Part shown: piece by piece, positions 34,106-42,153 of the stretch
Position numbering within the stretch: the first letter of the stretch is position 1
How the letters are laid out: every line of letters starts with the position of its first letter
Translations under genes and position numbers: made by a program
Notes under the pieces: generated by a model
What the model was told of the DNA's origin: nothing
The model's database searches: none
What the model saw: only the letters and a program-made list of their open reading frames with translations
DNA from: Bacillota bacterium
GTDB taxonomy: Bacteria; Bacillota; Clostridia; Acetivibrionales; DSM-1351
NCBI GenBank assembly: GCA_023390335.1
Contig: JAEWCZ010000087.1
Location: 186,001 to 250,000, forward strand
Direction: 5' to 3'
Length of the DNA stretch: 64,000 bases

Positions 34106-34215
34106 ATTAACCCTCTCTTACTCTCGTATTCTTCAATTTTTTTATTGTATAAGGGTTTCCTTTAAACACTGGATGAATGTGGTAGTTTATTCTTTACCGT
34201 ATACTTCGGTTCGTC

Positions 34216-35229
34216 TTAAAGTTTAACTTTCTCAAGATACTGCAAGTAGTTACTAAATGTCTTATCCTGTATCTGTATTGTGTTATTTGCCATTTCACAT
34301 ATAGCAGGTATCATTCTTTTTCTCTTGGTCAAACCAGCCTTAGTTACATTAAGAGCAACCTTATCCCATTCCCGTCTCAGAGTCTGAAGCGATTCCAAAA
34401 CCGTATCGTAGCCTTCTATTTGGAAATTAGCATTATTCCGAATGAAGCTTATCATATTATCAATGATTACTATTGCACTCCGGATTTTAATAGTGAAATA
34501 TATGTCTTCACAAGCTTTGGCAAATGAATCTTCATCAAGGGCCTCCAATTTATTCAGGTCGCCAACAAATCTTTTAAACGCAAGATTTCCGAAAAAATTT
34601 TTTTCCGTCGTAGCTCCTTCCATAAAGGTTTTCAAATTATTTATAGTAGTTTCAAGAACCATCTTCTTACTTATAAGGTTAGACGCTTTATCAGTATCAA
34701 ACCATACAAATCCAAAAATGCTTTTCCTAATATCCTCAATTGAGGCGGGCCCTTGGTATTTTTTCATCCTTCCTGAGGAATCTTTGAAATATGCATCTGC
34801 AACATACACGATGCCTTGTTCAGAGTCAATACCATACATAAGAATACAATGCCCTCTATTTTCACCGCTTATCTCCCTAAAGGCATTACTGTAATTCAAG
34901 TTCTCAGTTCCTACAAACAGTATGACAACATTGTTATCAAGCACCGCATTGCAAGCCTTTTGGAAAAGCTCATCCTTATCCTGCCTGTAACACATATTTA
35001 TTTTAAAAAGGTTTTCTCTTGCCATATTTTTTATAACATCGTCAAGACCGCTGTATCCTATACGATTCAAGTCTGATTCGTATACGACATTAAATCCGTT
35101 GCACAGCATAAATACATCAACACACGATAAGTCATATTTTTGATGCTTTAAAGTGTCTTCTATTGCTGAAAACAAGCAAAACACACCGTCTTTTATGTAC
35201 GTTTCCAATTCAGGTATGATAAATTTCAT
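34216..35229 (-). CDS. BtrH-like N-terminal-domain protein, candidate carrier-protein-dependent amide synthase
   Basis: 337 residues. The likely triad is Cys 18 (DGVFCLFSAIED), His 127 (GHCILMYGID) and Asp 145 (VYVADAYF), the spacing of the BtrH_N papain-like domain; the C-terminal half is helical. BtrH transfers an acyl chain from an acyl carrier protein to an aminoglycoside amine. Two ACPs and an adenylating enzyme lie upstream, so a similar acyl-transfer or amide-forming job is plausible. It overlaps the hydrolase gene by 4 bases. I am fairly confident of the fold and less so of the reaction. Confidence 0.65.
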   Translation of the reverse strand: MKFIIPELETYIKDGVFCLFSAIEDTLKHQKYDLSCVDVFMLCNGFNVVYESDLNRIGYSGLDDVIKNMARENLFKINMCYRQDKDELFQKACNAVLDNNVVILFVGTENLNYSNAFREISGENRGHCILMYGIDSEQGIVYVADAYFKDSSGRMKKYQGPASIEDIRKSIFGFVWFDTDKASNLISKKMVLETTINNLKTFMEGATTEKNFFGNLAFKRFVGDLNKLEALDEDSFAKACEDIYFTIKIRSAIVIIDNMISFIRNNANFQIEGYDTVLESLQTLRREWDKVALNVTKAGLTKRKRMIPAICEMANNTIQIQDKTFSNYLQYLEKVKL

Positions 35230-36020
35230 ACTCTCCCCCCTTTATTGCTAAAAAACTCTAAAGAATTTGCATTGGAGAAATACTTAATAAGTGTTTCATA
35301 AAAATTGCATGGGTTTTCTTCTATCATATTATGGCCACTGTTTTTAATATATTTTATTGCTATGCCCGTATCACGCAGATAATCTTGAGACTTCCTTTTT
35401 CCAAGGTTTCGATCACCGTAAACATACATTTTTCCAGTGTCAAGCTTGATGAACCGTTCAAGGATATTATCAGTTTTACATACTTCTACCAGACTTTTTG
35501 AGGACTCAAACATAACATAAGCATTTGTCATGCATAGACTCTCATAAAATGGTATTGTGCGGTATTTATTTTTGAGGAATTTAAAGCCTACCCAGTTGAA
35601 GACTTCAAACCCTAAATTATAAATAGAGGCTGACAGCTTGCAATCGTCCAAGGTAAGGTTTCCCTCACAGTTAATAAATGACTTTATTTTCATGCTTTCG
35701 CATATATACTGGGCTACAACCCCTCCCATTGAATGAGCAATTATATGAGTACTATTTATACCTAAGGAGTCAATTAAATGAAGACATGCTAAAGCTTGAG
35801 ATTTTATGGAATAGTCAAATTCCATCGGTTTGTCTGAGTTACCGTATCCAACAAGGTCTATAAACAAAACATTGAAATTGTTTCTAAAGAAATCATATTT
35901 TAAAATATCACTAAAAACCCTGCTGGATGAACCTAACCCGTGGATAAGTACTATATATTCTCCACCATTTCCTGTAACTTCATAAAATAAGTTAATACCA
36001 TTATAGTTAAAGAAACTCAT
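35226..36020 (-). CDS. Alpha/beta hydrolase
   Basis: 264 residues, single-domain alpha/beta hydrolase. The oxyanion strand is VLIHGLGSS, the nucleophile elbow AHSMGGVVA, and the acid and histidine lie in YVYGDRN and NSGHNMIEENP. In this setting it could act as a stand-alone thioesterase that frees acyl chains from the ACPs, or as a tailoring or resistance hydrolase. It starts one base after the YrdC-like gene stops and overlaps the BtrH-like gene. Confidence 0.82.
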   Translation of the reverse strand: MSFFNYNGINLFYEVTGNGGEYIVLIHGLGSSSRVFSDILKYDFFRNNFNVLFIDLVGYGNSDKPMEFDYSIKSQALACLHLIDSLGINSTHIIAHSMGGVVAQYICESMKIKSFINCEGNLTLDDCKLSASIYNLGFEVFNWVGFKFLKNKYRTIPFYESLCMTNAYVMFESSKSLVEVCKTDNILERFIKLDTGKMYVYGDRNLGKRKSQDYLRDTGIAIKYIKNSGHNMIEENPCNFYETLIKYFSNANSLEFFSNKGGRV

Positions 36021-36021
36021 A

Positions 36022-36666
36022 TTATACCTTTCTTAAGGCTGGTATCCCTTTTGTTTCCAGAACCTTGTTTATTTCAACCAGCGGAAACATTGGTGATTCC
36101 CTCATAATACTGATGCTGTCATTCCTTATATCCAACTGTGTTGTGCCTTTGTTGCCTCGTTCCTCTCCACTGTCAATAAACAGTTCAACTTCATCTTTAA
36201 AAAAGCTTATGGCCTGCTCAAGCGTGGTAGCTTCAGGAAGCCCTGCCTTGTTTGCTGATGAAATGGCAAGCACAGTGCCGCTTTCCTCATAAACGCCTTT
36301 AGTCTCATTATCCTGCCAAAAAACACATATAGCATTACTATTTGGAACTGCATTTGTAAAAATATTACCCTTTTTATTTATAAGGAAACTGACTTTACCC
36401 GGAAGTAATGCATCGATAATACTTTTATAAGTTTCATTTTTTATATGACAATATTTATGTATATCCTTTTTATCTATAATTAATGATAACGGCTTATCTT
36501 GAGGGCTTTGACGGATTTTTCTAAGCCTCTCGACAGCTTCCTTGTTGAAAGCATCACAGACCACTGCATACACTGCATCTGTGGGTACAACAATGACCTT
36601 TCCCCTCTTTATCGCCTCACCGGCCAATTTATACGTTTCCTCGCATGGCTTTAAAACTTTATACAC
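36022..36666 (-). CDS. Sua5/YrdC/YciO-family protein
   Basis: 214 residues from a GTG with GGGGGAG 5 bases upstream. It has the family's KRGKVIVVPTDAVYAVVCDA, the KxR-SxN pattern (KIRQSPQDKPLSLII, LAISSANKAGLPEATT) and a C-terminal DxG-type turn. TsaC/Sua5 makes threonylcarbamoyl-AMP for tRNA t6A; related domains in HypF and TobZ handle carbamoyl-adenylate. It lies inside the biosynthetic array, so a role in carbamoylation of the product is possible. A housekeeping t6A role cannot be excluded. Confidence 0.8.
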   Translation of the reverse strand: MYKVLKPCEETYKLAGEAIKRGKVIVVPTDAVYAVVCDAFNKEAVERLRKIRQSPQDKPLSLIIDKKDIHKYCHIKNETYKSIIDALLPGKVSFLINKKGNIFTNAVPNSNAICVFWQDNETKGVYEESGTVLAISSANKAGLPEATTLEQAISFFKDEVELFIDSGEERGNKGTTQLDIRNDSISIMRESPMFPLVEINKVLETKGIPALRKV

Positions 36667-36725
36667 TATAACTCCCCCTTACTCATAATCTCTATCTTTA
36701 TGTCAACTCTCCGACCGACAAAATA

Positions 36726-37430
36726 CTAATTTTTATTGATAAACTGTTCCTGACTTTTATTGGTGTCTCCGTATTTTAACATTAAATATTGATCCAGCTT
36801 TTTAATCACATTAACCTCATCATTTTTTATGATAACAACATTTGTATAACCAAGGAGGTTACTTTTTTGCAAAATCTTGATATATTCACCCCTGAGCTTC
36901 TTTAGATAATACAAATCTTTGTTTTTCAGAAGCCTGTTGCGCTTAATATATTTATTTGTATGAAATAAAGCCTTACCTCTCACAAGTATTCTTTCATAGC
37001 ACAATTCACAATTTGTGTCATAGAAGAATATCATATCCGGCTTTCTTACAAGGGTACAAAGGTATTTCCCGAGGAGCACGCTTGAGCCGTTAACCATATC
37101 ACGGGTTAAGGCTGTGTATACGTACCTGTCTGCTATAACTATGCTACCCTTGTTTAAAGCGGGTAATATCCTTGTAAAGTAGTCAATGAAAAAGCTGATC
37201 CACTGCAATATACTGTATATATTTGATGTAAGCATTTTAAAATTGCAGAGTAATTTAATAATTCTTCTGATTTTTTCATTTGAATTCCACTCAACAATTT
37301 GCACATTGTTTTGCGCACTTAGGTGATTATACATCTTTGCGATACTCTCACTTTTTCCTGAACCGCTGATTCCTTCGCAGACTATTAAAACACCTTTTTG
37401 AGTATTGGTTTTATAATTATGCTTATCCAT
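36726..37430 (-). CDS. Thymidylate-kinase-like P-loop protein
   Basis: 234 residues. Walker A is CEGISGSGKSESIA, and the DR(Y/F) nucleotide motif is IVIADRYVYTALTRD, as in dTMP kinases. The protein has several differences from housekeeping Tmk, such as FFYDTNCELCYERI and a long basic lid. It follows the hydratase beta subunit by 7 bases. It may phosphorylate a small-molecule intermediate in the cluster rather than dTMP; substrate unknown. Confidence 0.75.
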   Translation of the reverse strand: MDKHNYKTNTQKGVLIVCEGISGSGKSESIAKMYNHLSAQNNVQIVEWNSNEKIRRIIKLLCNFKMLTSNIYSILQWISFFIDYFTRILPALNKGSIVIADRYVYTALTRDMVNGSSVLLGKYLCTLVRKPDMIFFYDTNCELCYERILVRGKALFHTNKYIKRNRLLKNKDLYYLKKLRGEYIKILQKSNLLGYTNVVIIKNDEVNVIKKLDQYLMLKYGDTNKSQEQFINKN

Positions 37431-37437
37431 AACGGAC

Positions 37438-38052
37438 CTATTTACTTTTACAATGTGTTTGTTTACTTATAGCTTCAATCATATCTTTGGAATTTTTTCT
37501 TGTTTCCTCAAAAAGATTTCTGCCTTTGGAGTCAATACCTACAATCAGTGGACCAAAATTATCGCACTCCATAACCCACATGGCTTCAGGCATACCTATT
37601 TCATCCATCCAGTACTGATGAGTGACCTTGGTAACCCTTTGAGTGTGTACCGCAGCACAACCATGGGCAGCAAGAAGATATACCATAGTGTGCTTTTTCA
37701 TCGCCTCAGTAGTCGAGTCACTCATACCACCTTTTCCTATAAGTATTTTCACACCCATTTTACCAACCATGTCAGTGTATGGGTCCATCCTTATGCTGCT
37801 GGTAGGACCAATTGAAATTACTTTATATTCTCCACTTTTACTATTTACACTAATGATTGGACCTGCATGAAATATAGCTTGGCCATTAAGGTCTTCATCA
37901 AATTTTCCATTACTTTCAAGGAGCTTTTTCAGTTTATAATGAGCCATGTCCCTTGCCGTATACAGTTTCCCGCTCAGATAGACTGTGTCTCCAGCTTCAA
38001 GCTTTGCAATGTCCTCATCTTTTAGAGGAGTATTCAAATAATAGGTTTTCAT
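37438..38052 (-). CDS. Fumarate hydratase class I / tartrate dehydratase, beta (C-terminal) subunit
   Basis: 204 residues from the ATG at 38052, with GGGGGG about 6 bases upstream. The family marks are LSGKLYTARDMAHYKL, IFHAGPIIS, GPTSSIRMDPYTD, MVGKMGVKILIGKGGM and GCAAVHTQRV. With the alpha subunit it forms an oxygen-sensitive Fe-S hydratase acting on fumarate/malate or tartrate. It is 16 bases after the alpha gene. The position inside the biosynthetic array may mean a dedicated supply of a C4 acid, or insertion of core genes. Confidence 0.9.
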   Translation of the reverse strand: MKTYYLNTPLKDEDIAKLEAGDTVYLSGKLYTARDMAHYKLKKLLESNGKFDEDLNGQAIFHAGPIISVNSKSGEYKVISIGPTSSIRMDPYTDMVGKMGVKILIGKGGMSDSTTEAMKKHTMVYLLAAHGCAAVHTQRVTKVTHQYWMDEIGMPEAMWVMECDNFGPLIVGIDSKGRNLFEETRKNSKDMIEAISKQTHCKSK

Positions 38053-38068
38053 GTACATCCCCCCTTTA

Positions 38069-38944
38069 TTACATAAAGCTTAATTCTTCCACTCTTCCGT
38101 CCTTATAAATCCTTATGCCCGCCCTTCGCGCAACCCAGCAGTGAAAATTGATTGCAACAGGACAGAGTGTTGTATGGGTTGCCGCAGTCTCAATATTGAC
38201 TCCGAGTGTAGTTACTTTGCCGCCTGTACCACCCGAACCAATGTTAAGCGAATTTATTGCCTCAAGTAACTCCTCTTCCAGTTGTGCCAAGCGCTTGTCC
38301 TCATTCCTCTGCATCCAACCTCTCAGACTCATAGCTCTTCTGCTAAGTTTTGCAGCAACATCCAACTGACCACCTATGCCTATACCGATTGCAGATGGGA
38401 GACATGCTGTACCCCCGGCTTCAACAACAGCTTCCAGCACGAATTTCTTGATACCTTCAAAATTGTTACCCATTTCAGGAATAGTGAATACTTTAGTTTT
38501 ATTGTACAATTCTATACCGCAGCCCTTTATGCTTGGGATTATTTCGATGTAATCGATACCCTTCTTATACTCGTACTCCATGTTTGGCACTCCACGCCCG
38601 CTATTGTCGCCACTGTTTACACGTGTAAGAGGGTCAACCATACTGGGGCGCAAGTAACCTGCTTTTGTTGCATCTATTACAGCTTCCTTTAATATTTGAT
38701 CCAAATCCGAAATAAAGAAATCATCTCCAAAGGTTACGTATGTAGTAAGATATCCGGGAGATTGGCACAAAGCTTGTTTGCATTCCCTTGCGATATTTAC
38801 ATTTTCTACTATAGTTTCAAGTATCATTTTCGACGATTCATCTGTTTCTGTTTCAACTGCCTTATCTAGAAGGCAGCGGCAGTCATCTGAAACCTCATAT
38901 GAAATTTTAAATATTAAATCCCTTAAAATCTGTCTGTAATCCAC
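38069..38944 (-). CDS. Fumarate hydratase class I / tartrate dehydratase, alpha (N-terminal) subunit
   Basis: 291 residues from a GTG at 38944, with GGGAGG about 8 bases upstream; the longer frame reaches into the previous gene. Cysteines that bind the 4Fe-4S cluster fall in CKQALCQSPG, KGCGIELYN and THTTLCPVAIN. It pairs with the next gene as a heteromeric Fe-S hydratase of the FumA/TtdAB class. Whether it serves central metabolism (fumarate/malate) or the cluster product is open. Confidence 0.9.
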   Translation of the reverse strand: MDYRQILRDLIFKISYEVSDDCRCLLDKAVETETDESSKMILETIVENVNIARECKQALCQSPGYLTTYVTFGDDFFISDLDQILKEAVIDATKAGYLRPSMVDPLTRVNSGDNSGRGVPNMEYEYKKGIDYIEIIPSIKGCGIELYNKTKVFTIPEMGNNFEGIKKFVLEAVVEAGGTACLPSAIGIGIGGQLDVAAKLSRRAMSLRGWMQRNEDKRLAQLEEELLEAINSLNIGSGGTGGKVTTLGVNIETAATHTTLCPVAINFHCWVARRAGIRIYKDGRVEELSFM

Positions 38945-38966
38945 ACAAAATCCTCCCTTTATAAAA

Positions 38967-40124
38967 TTAGGTTGACTGTTTCTTTGTATCCCAAAATCTT
39001 TTTTTGTTTGAAAGCATCTCTTCACTTACATCCATTACCCTGCTTGTCTCAAACATTCTGGTAAAGAAATCAAACTGCCATTTAGATGGCTTTTCATTCT
39101 CAATGCCGTACTCATCAAGGTATTCCTTGCTTTCAGGCTCTATTGCTTTCATAACACCCTCCGGAATTACTTGTCCGTACATAAGGTTTACATAATAGAA
39201 TGCGTAATAAACTATGCTTTCACATCCTACCCTTTTACTAAAGGATACCAGCTTATCCCAGTTGATCTTGTCTGAGAATTTTTCAACGAACATTAATATA
39301 TCTGCAAACTTGTATATTTTAAGATCTCTCAGATCACTGATCCAGTGCAGTAAAGCAGCTTCCTTATACAAATGGCATGCCAGTTGTATCAAGAAATCTT
39401 CATAGCCAAGAATAAGTGTCTTTGCACCGTCAATATCAACTTCTATAGCTCTTTCAAGCAATTCGGGCGTATCGATTTTGCAAGGACAATTTCCTTTCCA
39501 GAGTACATCAAAGTTTAAATCCACTTGGAACATTGGTGTGAAAGGGTTATCTGTCTTTTTAAGGCATTCCTGAAGTTCGTTTGAGGCTAGTTGTTGAAGC
39601 ATTTTTTGCTTTCTTGTACTCGGAATTATATCTCCATTTTCATTTACTTCACCCTGAATATAACCTAAGTCTTCCAATATATTTACTATTTTGTCTCCAT
39701 CCCTTACATCTATGAGAAAGTCAAGATCATTAAATGTTCTGGTTTCAACCGAAGGATACACTTTGGAAGCCAGAAAATTTCCTTTTAGAATTGCTAAACG
39801 AATACCATTTTCATTCAGTTTGTCAAAGATAACCTTTATCTCTTCAAAGTATGATTTATTCCTGATTGCATATACCTTGCTCTGTGTCTTCATAGCTTTT
39901 AGAACTTCTTCTTCGATTTTGCCCGTGAGATTGAGGTTTTTTAAATGGTAATACATGATATTTAATGTTCTGTGGGTTATCCCTTGGTACAATATCTCTT
40001 TCCAATCGAGATTTCCATCCATGATAGTTTTAATTTCTTCTATGTGATCTTCCTTTAATACTCCTCTCGAGCATAGTAATACCAATTGTCTTTCCTTTGT
40101 CAATTCTTTTACACTTTGTGGCAT
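38967..40124 (-). CDS. NTP_transf_5-type nucleotidyltransferase
   Basis: 385 residues from the ATG at 40124, with GAGGGGG upstream. The nucleotidyltransferase core has LAILKGNFLASKVYP and the metal-binding RTFNDLDFLIDV, with further acidic residues after QVDLNFDVLW. This uncharacterised family often occurs in natural-product clusters, including lasso-peptide clusters. It may add an AMP-type group to a precursor. It precedes the hydratase alpha gene by 22 bases. Confidence 0.78.
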   Translation of the reverse strand: MPQSVKELTKERQLVLLCSRGVLKEDHIEEIKTIMDGNLDWKEILYQGITHRTLNIMYYHLKNLNLTGKIEEEVLKAMKTQSKVYAIRNKSYFEEIKVIFDKLNENGIRLAILKGNFLASKVYPSVETRTFNDLDFLIDVRDGDKIVNILEDLGYIQGEVNENGDIIPSTRKQKMLQQLASNELQECLKKTDNPFTPMFQVDLNFDVLWKGNCPCKIDTPELLERAIEVDIDGAKTLILGYEDFLIQLACHLYKEAALLHWISDLRDLKIYKFADILMFVEKFSDKINWDKLVSFSKRVGCESIVYYAFYYVNLMYGQVIPEGVMKAIEPESKEYLDEYGIENEKPSKWQFDFFTRMFETSRVMDVSEEMLSNKKRFWDTKKQST

Positions 40125-40303
40125 TTTATATTCCCCCTCTATTTGATACTTTTCACCTGAACTTATCAATCTGTAAAGCGGAAGTCTTTTTGTCCCCCCC
40201 TTGAGTTAATATAATTTGAATCTAGGCGTTATAATTTTGGAAATTAGTAGCTATTGTTATTAGCGACTTTTAGGTTTGCCATACTACTGATTTTAGAAGT
40301 GTT

Positions 40304-41458
40304 TTAGATCTTACCTACGTTTAATGATATTTCTTTAAGTGCATTTATTGTTGTTTCTATTTCAGAATCTGTATTGAATACGCCAACACTGAACCTTACT
40401 GCTCCTGTAATTGAAGTACCTAATGTATCATGGGCTATAGGAGCACAGTGCATACCTGCCCTCGTCCCTATGTTATAGACCTTGTTCAAAACATAGCTTA
40501 CTTCACTGGAGGGTACACCCTCGAAATTAAGTGCTACAATACCAGAATTTTTTTCTATATGATTTTTACTGTACAGCTTTATATTTTTTAGTTCTCGGAC
40601 ACCTTCAAAGAGCATTTTAACAAGTCGGTATTTATGCGCTCTTATATTTTCAATGCCTTGGCTATTTATGAAGTCAATACCATAGCCCAGACCCACTATA
40701 CCCGGTGTGTTCAAGGTTCCGCTTTCCATAAGATCAGGCATGAACTCAGGCTGCGTAAAATTCTCAGAATTACTCCCAGTTCCACCTTGCAGGATAGAGT
40801 TAACTTTCAGCCCCTCCCTGATATACAAGCCCCCTGTCCCAACAGGCCCCATTAAGCTTTTATGCCCTGGAAATGCCAACATACTTATATTCATATCCTC
40901 AACATCAATGTTTATTGTTCCCGCTCCCTGTGATCCGTCAAGCAAGTACATTATCCCGTTTTCACCGGCTATTTTCCCAATATCCTTAGCAGGCAGAAGT
41001 ATTCCGTTTACATTTGATGAAAGGGTAGCTACTATTAGCTTTGTGTTTTTTTTGATGCTTTTTTGTATATCATCAGGGTCAATTTCACCGAATACATTAC
41101 CCCTGACAACTGTGACTTCAACACCAAGGTCTCTTTCAAGCAGCTTAAGTGGTCTCATAACAGAATTGTGTTCAAGGCTTGTTGTTATTACATGGTCTCC
41201 AGCTTTAAGGCTTCCCTTTATCGCTATATTCAAAGCCTCAGTAGCATTTTTTGTAAAACATAATTGCATAGGATTACTGATATTAAAGAACTTGCTTACT
41301 TTCTCACGCGCTTCCATTACAGCCTGTCCTGACTGTATTGACATTGAATGCCCACCACGGCCGGGATTTGCGCAATATTCACGCATACACCTGTCCATTT
41401 CCTTATACACCTTCTCGGGTTTAGGGTAAGTAGTCGCAGCATTATCCAAGTATATCAT
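40304..41458 (-). CDS. Cysteine desulfurase-family aminotransferase (class V)
   Basis: 384 residues from the ATG at 41458, with GGGAGG about 10 bases upstream. PLP features are MIYLDNAATTYPKP, the histidine in TSLEHNSVMRP, the Schiff-base lysine in AFPGHKSLMGPVG and a cysteine in TRAGMHCAPIAH. It belongs to the subgroup typified by EF2568, which often sits next to DUF3343 genes in selenium- or sulfur-handling loci; a DUF3343 gene is two genes upstream. It would supply persulfide sulfur (or selenium). Between its stop and the next gene is a 180-base gap without an obvious terminator. Confidence 0.88.
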   Translation of the reverse strand: MIYLDNAATTYPKPEKVYKEMDRCMREYCANPGRGGHSMSIQSGQAVMEAREKVSKFFNISNPMQLCFTKNATEALNIAIKGSLKAGDHVITTSLEHNSVMRPLKLLERDLGVEVTVVRGNVFGEIDPDDIQKSIKKNTKLIVATLSSNVNGILLPAKDIGKIAGENGIMYLLDGSQGAGTINIDVEDMNISMLAFPGHKSLMGPVGTGGLYIREGLKVNSILQGGTGSNSENFTQPEFMPDLMESGTLNTPGIVGLGYGIDFINSQGIENIRAHKYRLVKMLFEGVRELKNIKLYSKNHIEKNSGIVALNFEGVPSSEVSYVLNKVYNIGTRAGMHCAPIAHDTLGTSITGAVRFSVGVFNTDSEIETTINALKEISLNVGKI

Positions 41459-41516
41459 TTGAACATAACCTCCCTTAACATACTCCATTCATTTACCACC
41501 TTCAATACAGAAAAAA

Positions 41517-41762
41517 TTAAATGTATTTTTCAAACGTTTTTTTAATTTTATTAATGGTATTAACATTTTCCAACAATAAATCTTCATCAATCAACTCAAT
41601 ATTGAATTCTCCTTCAAGCAAAACCATTGCTTGTATTCCCTTTATAGAGTCAAGTCCATATGGACCAATATCCTCATCATCTCCTATTTGTGATAATACA
41701 TTAATATCCACATCCAAAGCCTTGGATAATATGTTTATAACGTCACTCCTTCTAAACTCCAT
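41517..41762 (-). CDS. Acyl/peptidyl carrier protein (second copy)
   Basis: 81 residues, four-helix carrier protein. The phosphopantetheine serine is in PYGLDSIKGIQ (near residue 38). AGGAGG precedes the start. It lies between the DUF3343 gene and the desulfurase. Two separate carriers suggest that two different building blocks are loaded, or that one accepts the sulfur-containing intermediate. Confidence 0.88.
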   Translation of the reverse strand: MEFRRSDVINILSKALDVDINVLSQIGDDEDIGPYGLDSIKGIQAMVLLEGEFNIELIDEDLLLENVNTINKIKKTFEKYI

Positions 41763-41876
41763 TACGATATACGCCTCCTATTCTAAACAAGAAAATTCGC
41801 TCCTTAGTTATGCCAGTACATGTAACAACATCGAAAACTTATAAATTCCTATATGCTAAAAAATGTGTAGCTATAG

Positions 41877-42140
41877 TTAATTCAATTTACTATTAATAAA
41901 CTCTCCCAGCACCAGTGCTTCATCAGTGACTATACTATGCACTTCAACTTTTTTTTCAGATAAAAGTTGCTTTCCCAAAGATAAATCGGAATCGCTGATT
42001 TTTACAGCTTTTGTGCATGCCATCCCTGGCCTTGGCGGAGCTGGAACAATCTCGGTCTTTATTCCGTTATCACGCATTATTTTATCAACCAGCATCATTT
42101 GACCTGTATTTTTCGCAATTACCAAATATGATTTGCCCAT
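41877..42140 (-). CDS. DUF3343 protein (putative sulfur/selenium carrier)
   Basis: 87 residues from the ATG at 42140, with AAGGAAG 8 bases upstream. The family's VPAPPRPGMACTKAVKI stretch carries the conserved cysteine. DUF3343 proteins are small partners of cysteine desulfurases and are thought to carry sulfur or selenium. It lies 13 bases after the adenylating enzyme gene. Function is inferred from neighbours. Confidence 0.78.
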   Translation of the reverse strand: MGKSYLVIAKNTGQMMLVDKIMRDNGIKTEIVPAPPRPGMACTKAVKISDSDLSLGKQLLSEKKVEVHSIVTDEALVLGEFINSKLN

Positions 42141-42153
42141 TATCTTCACTTCC

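Noticed and set aside
40707..41429. Long open frame (240 codons) on the plus strand
   Set aside because: It lies exactly opposite the cysteine desulfurase gene and has no family features; an antisense shadow.
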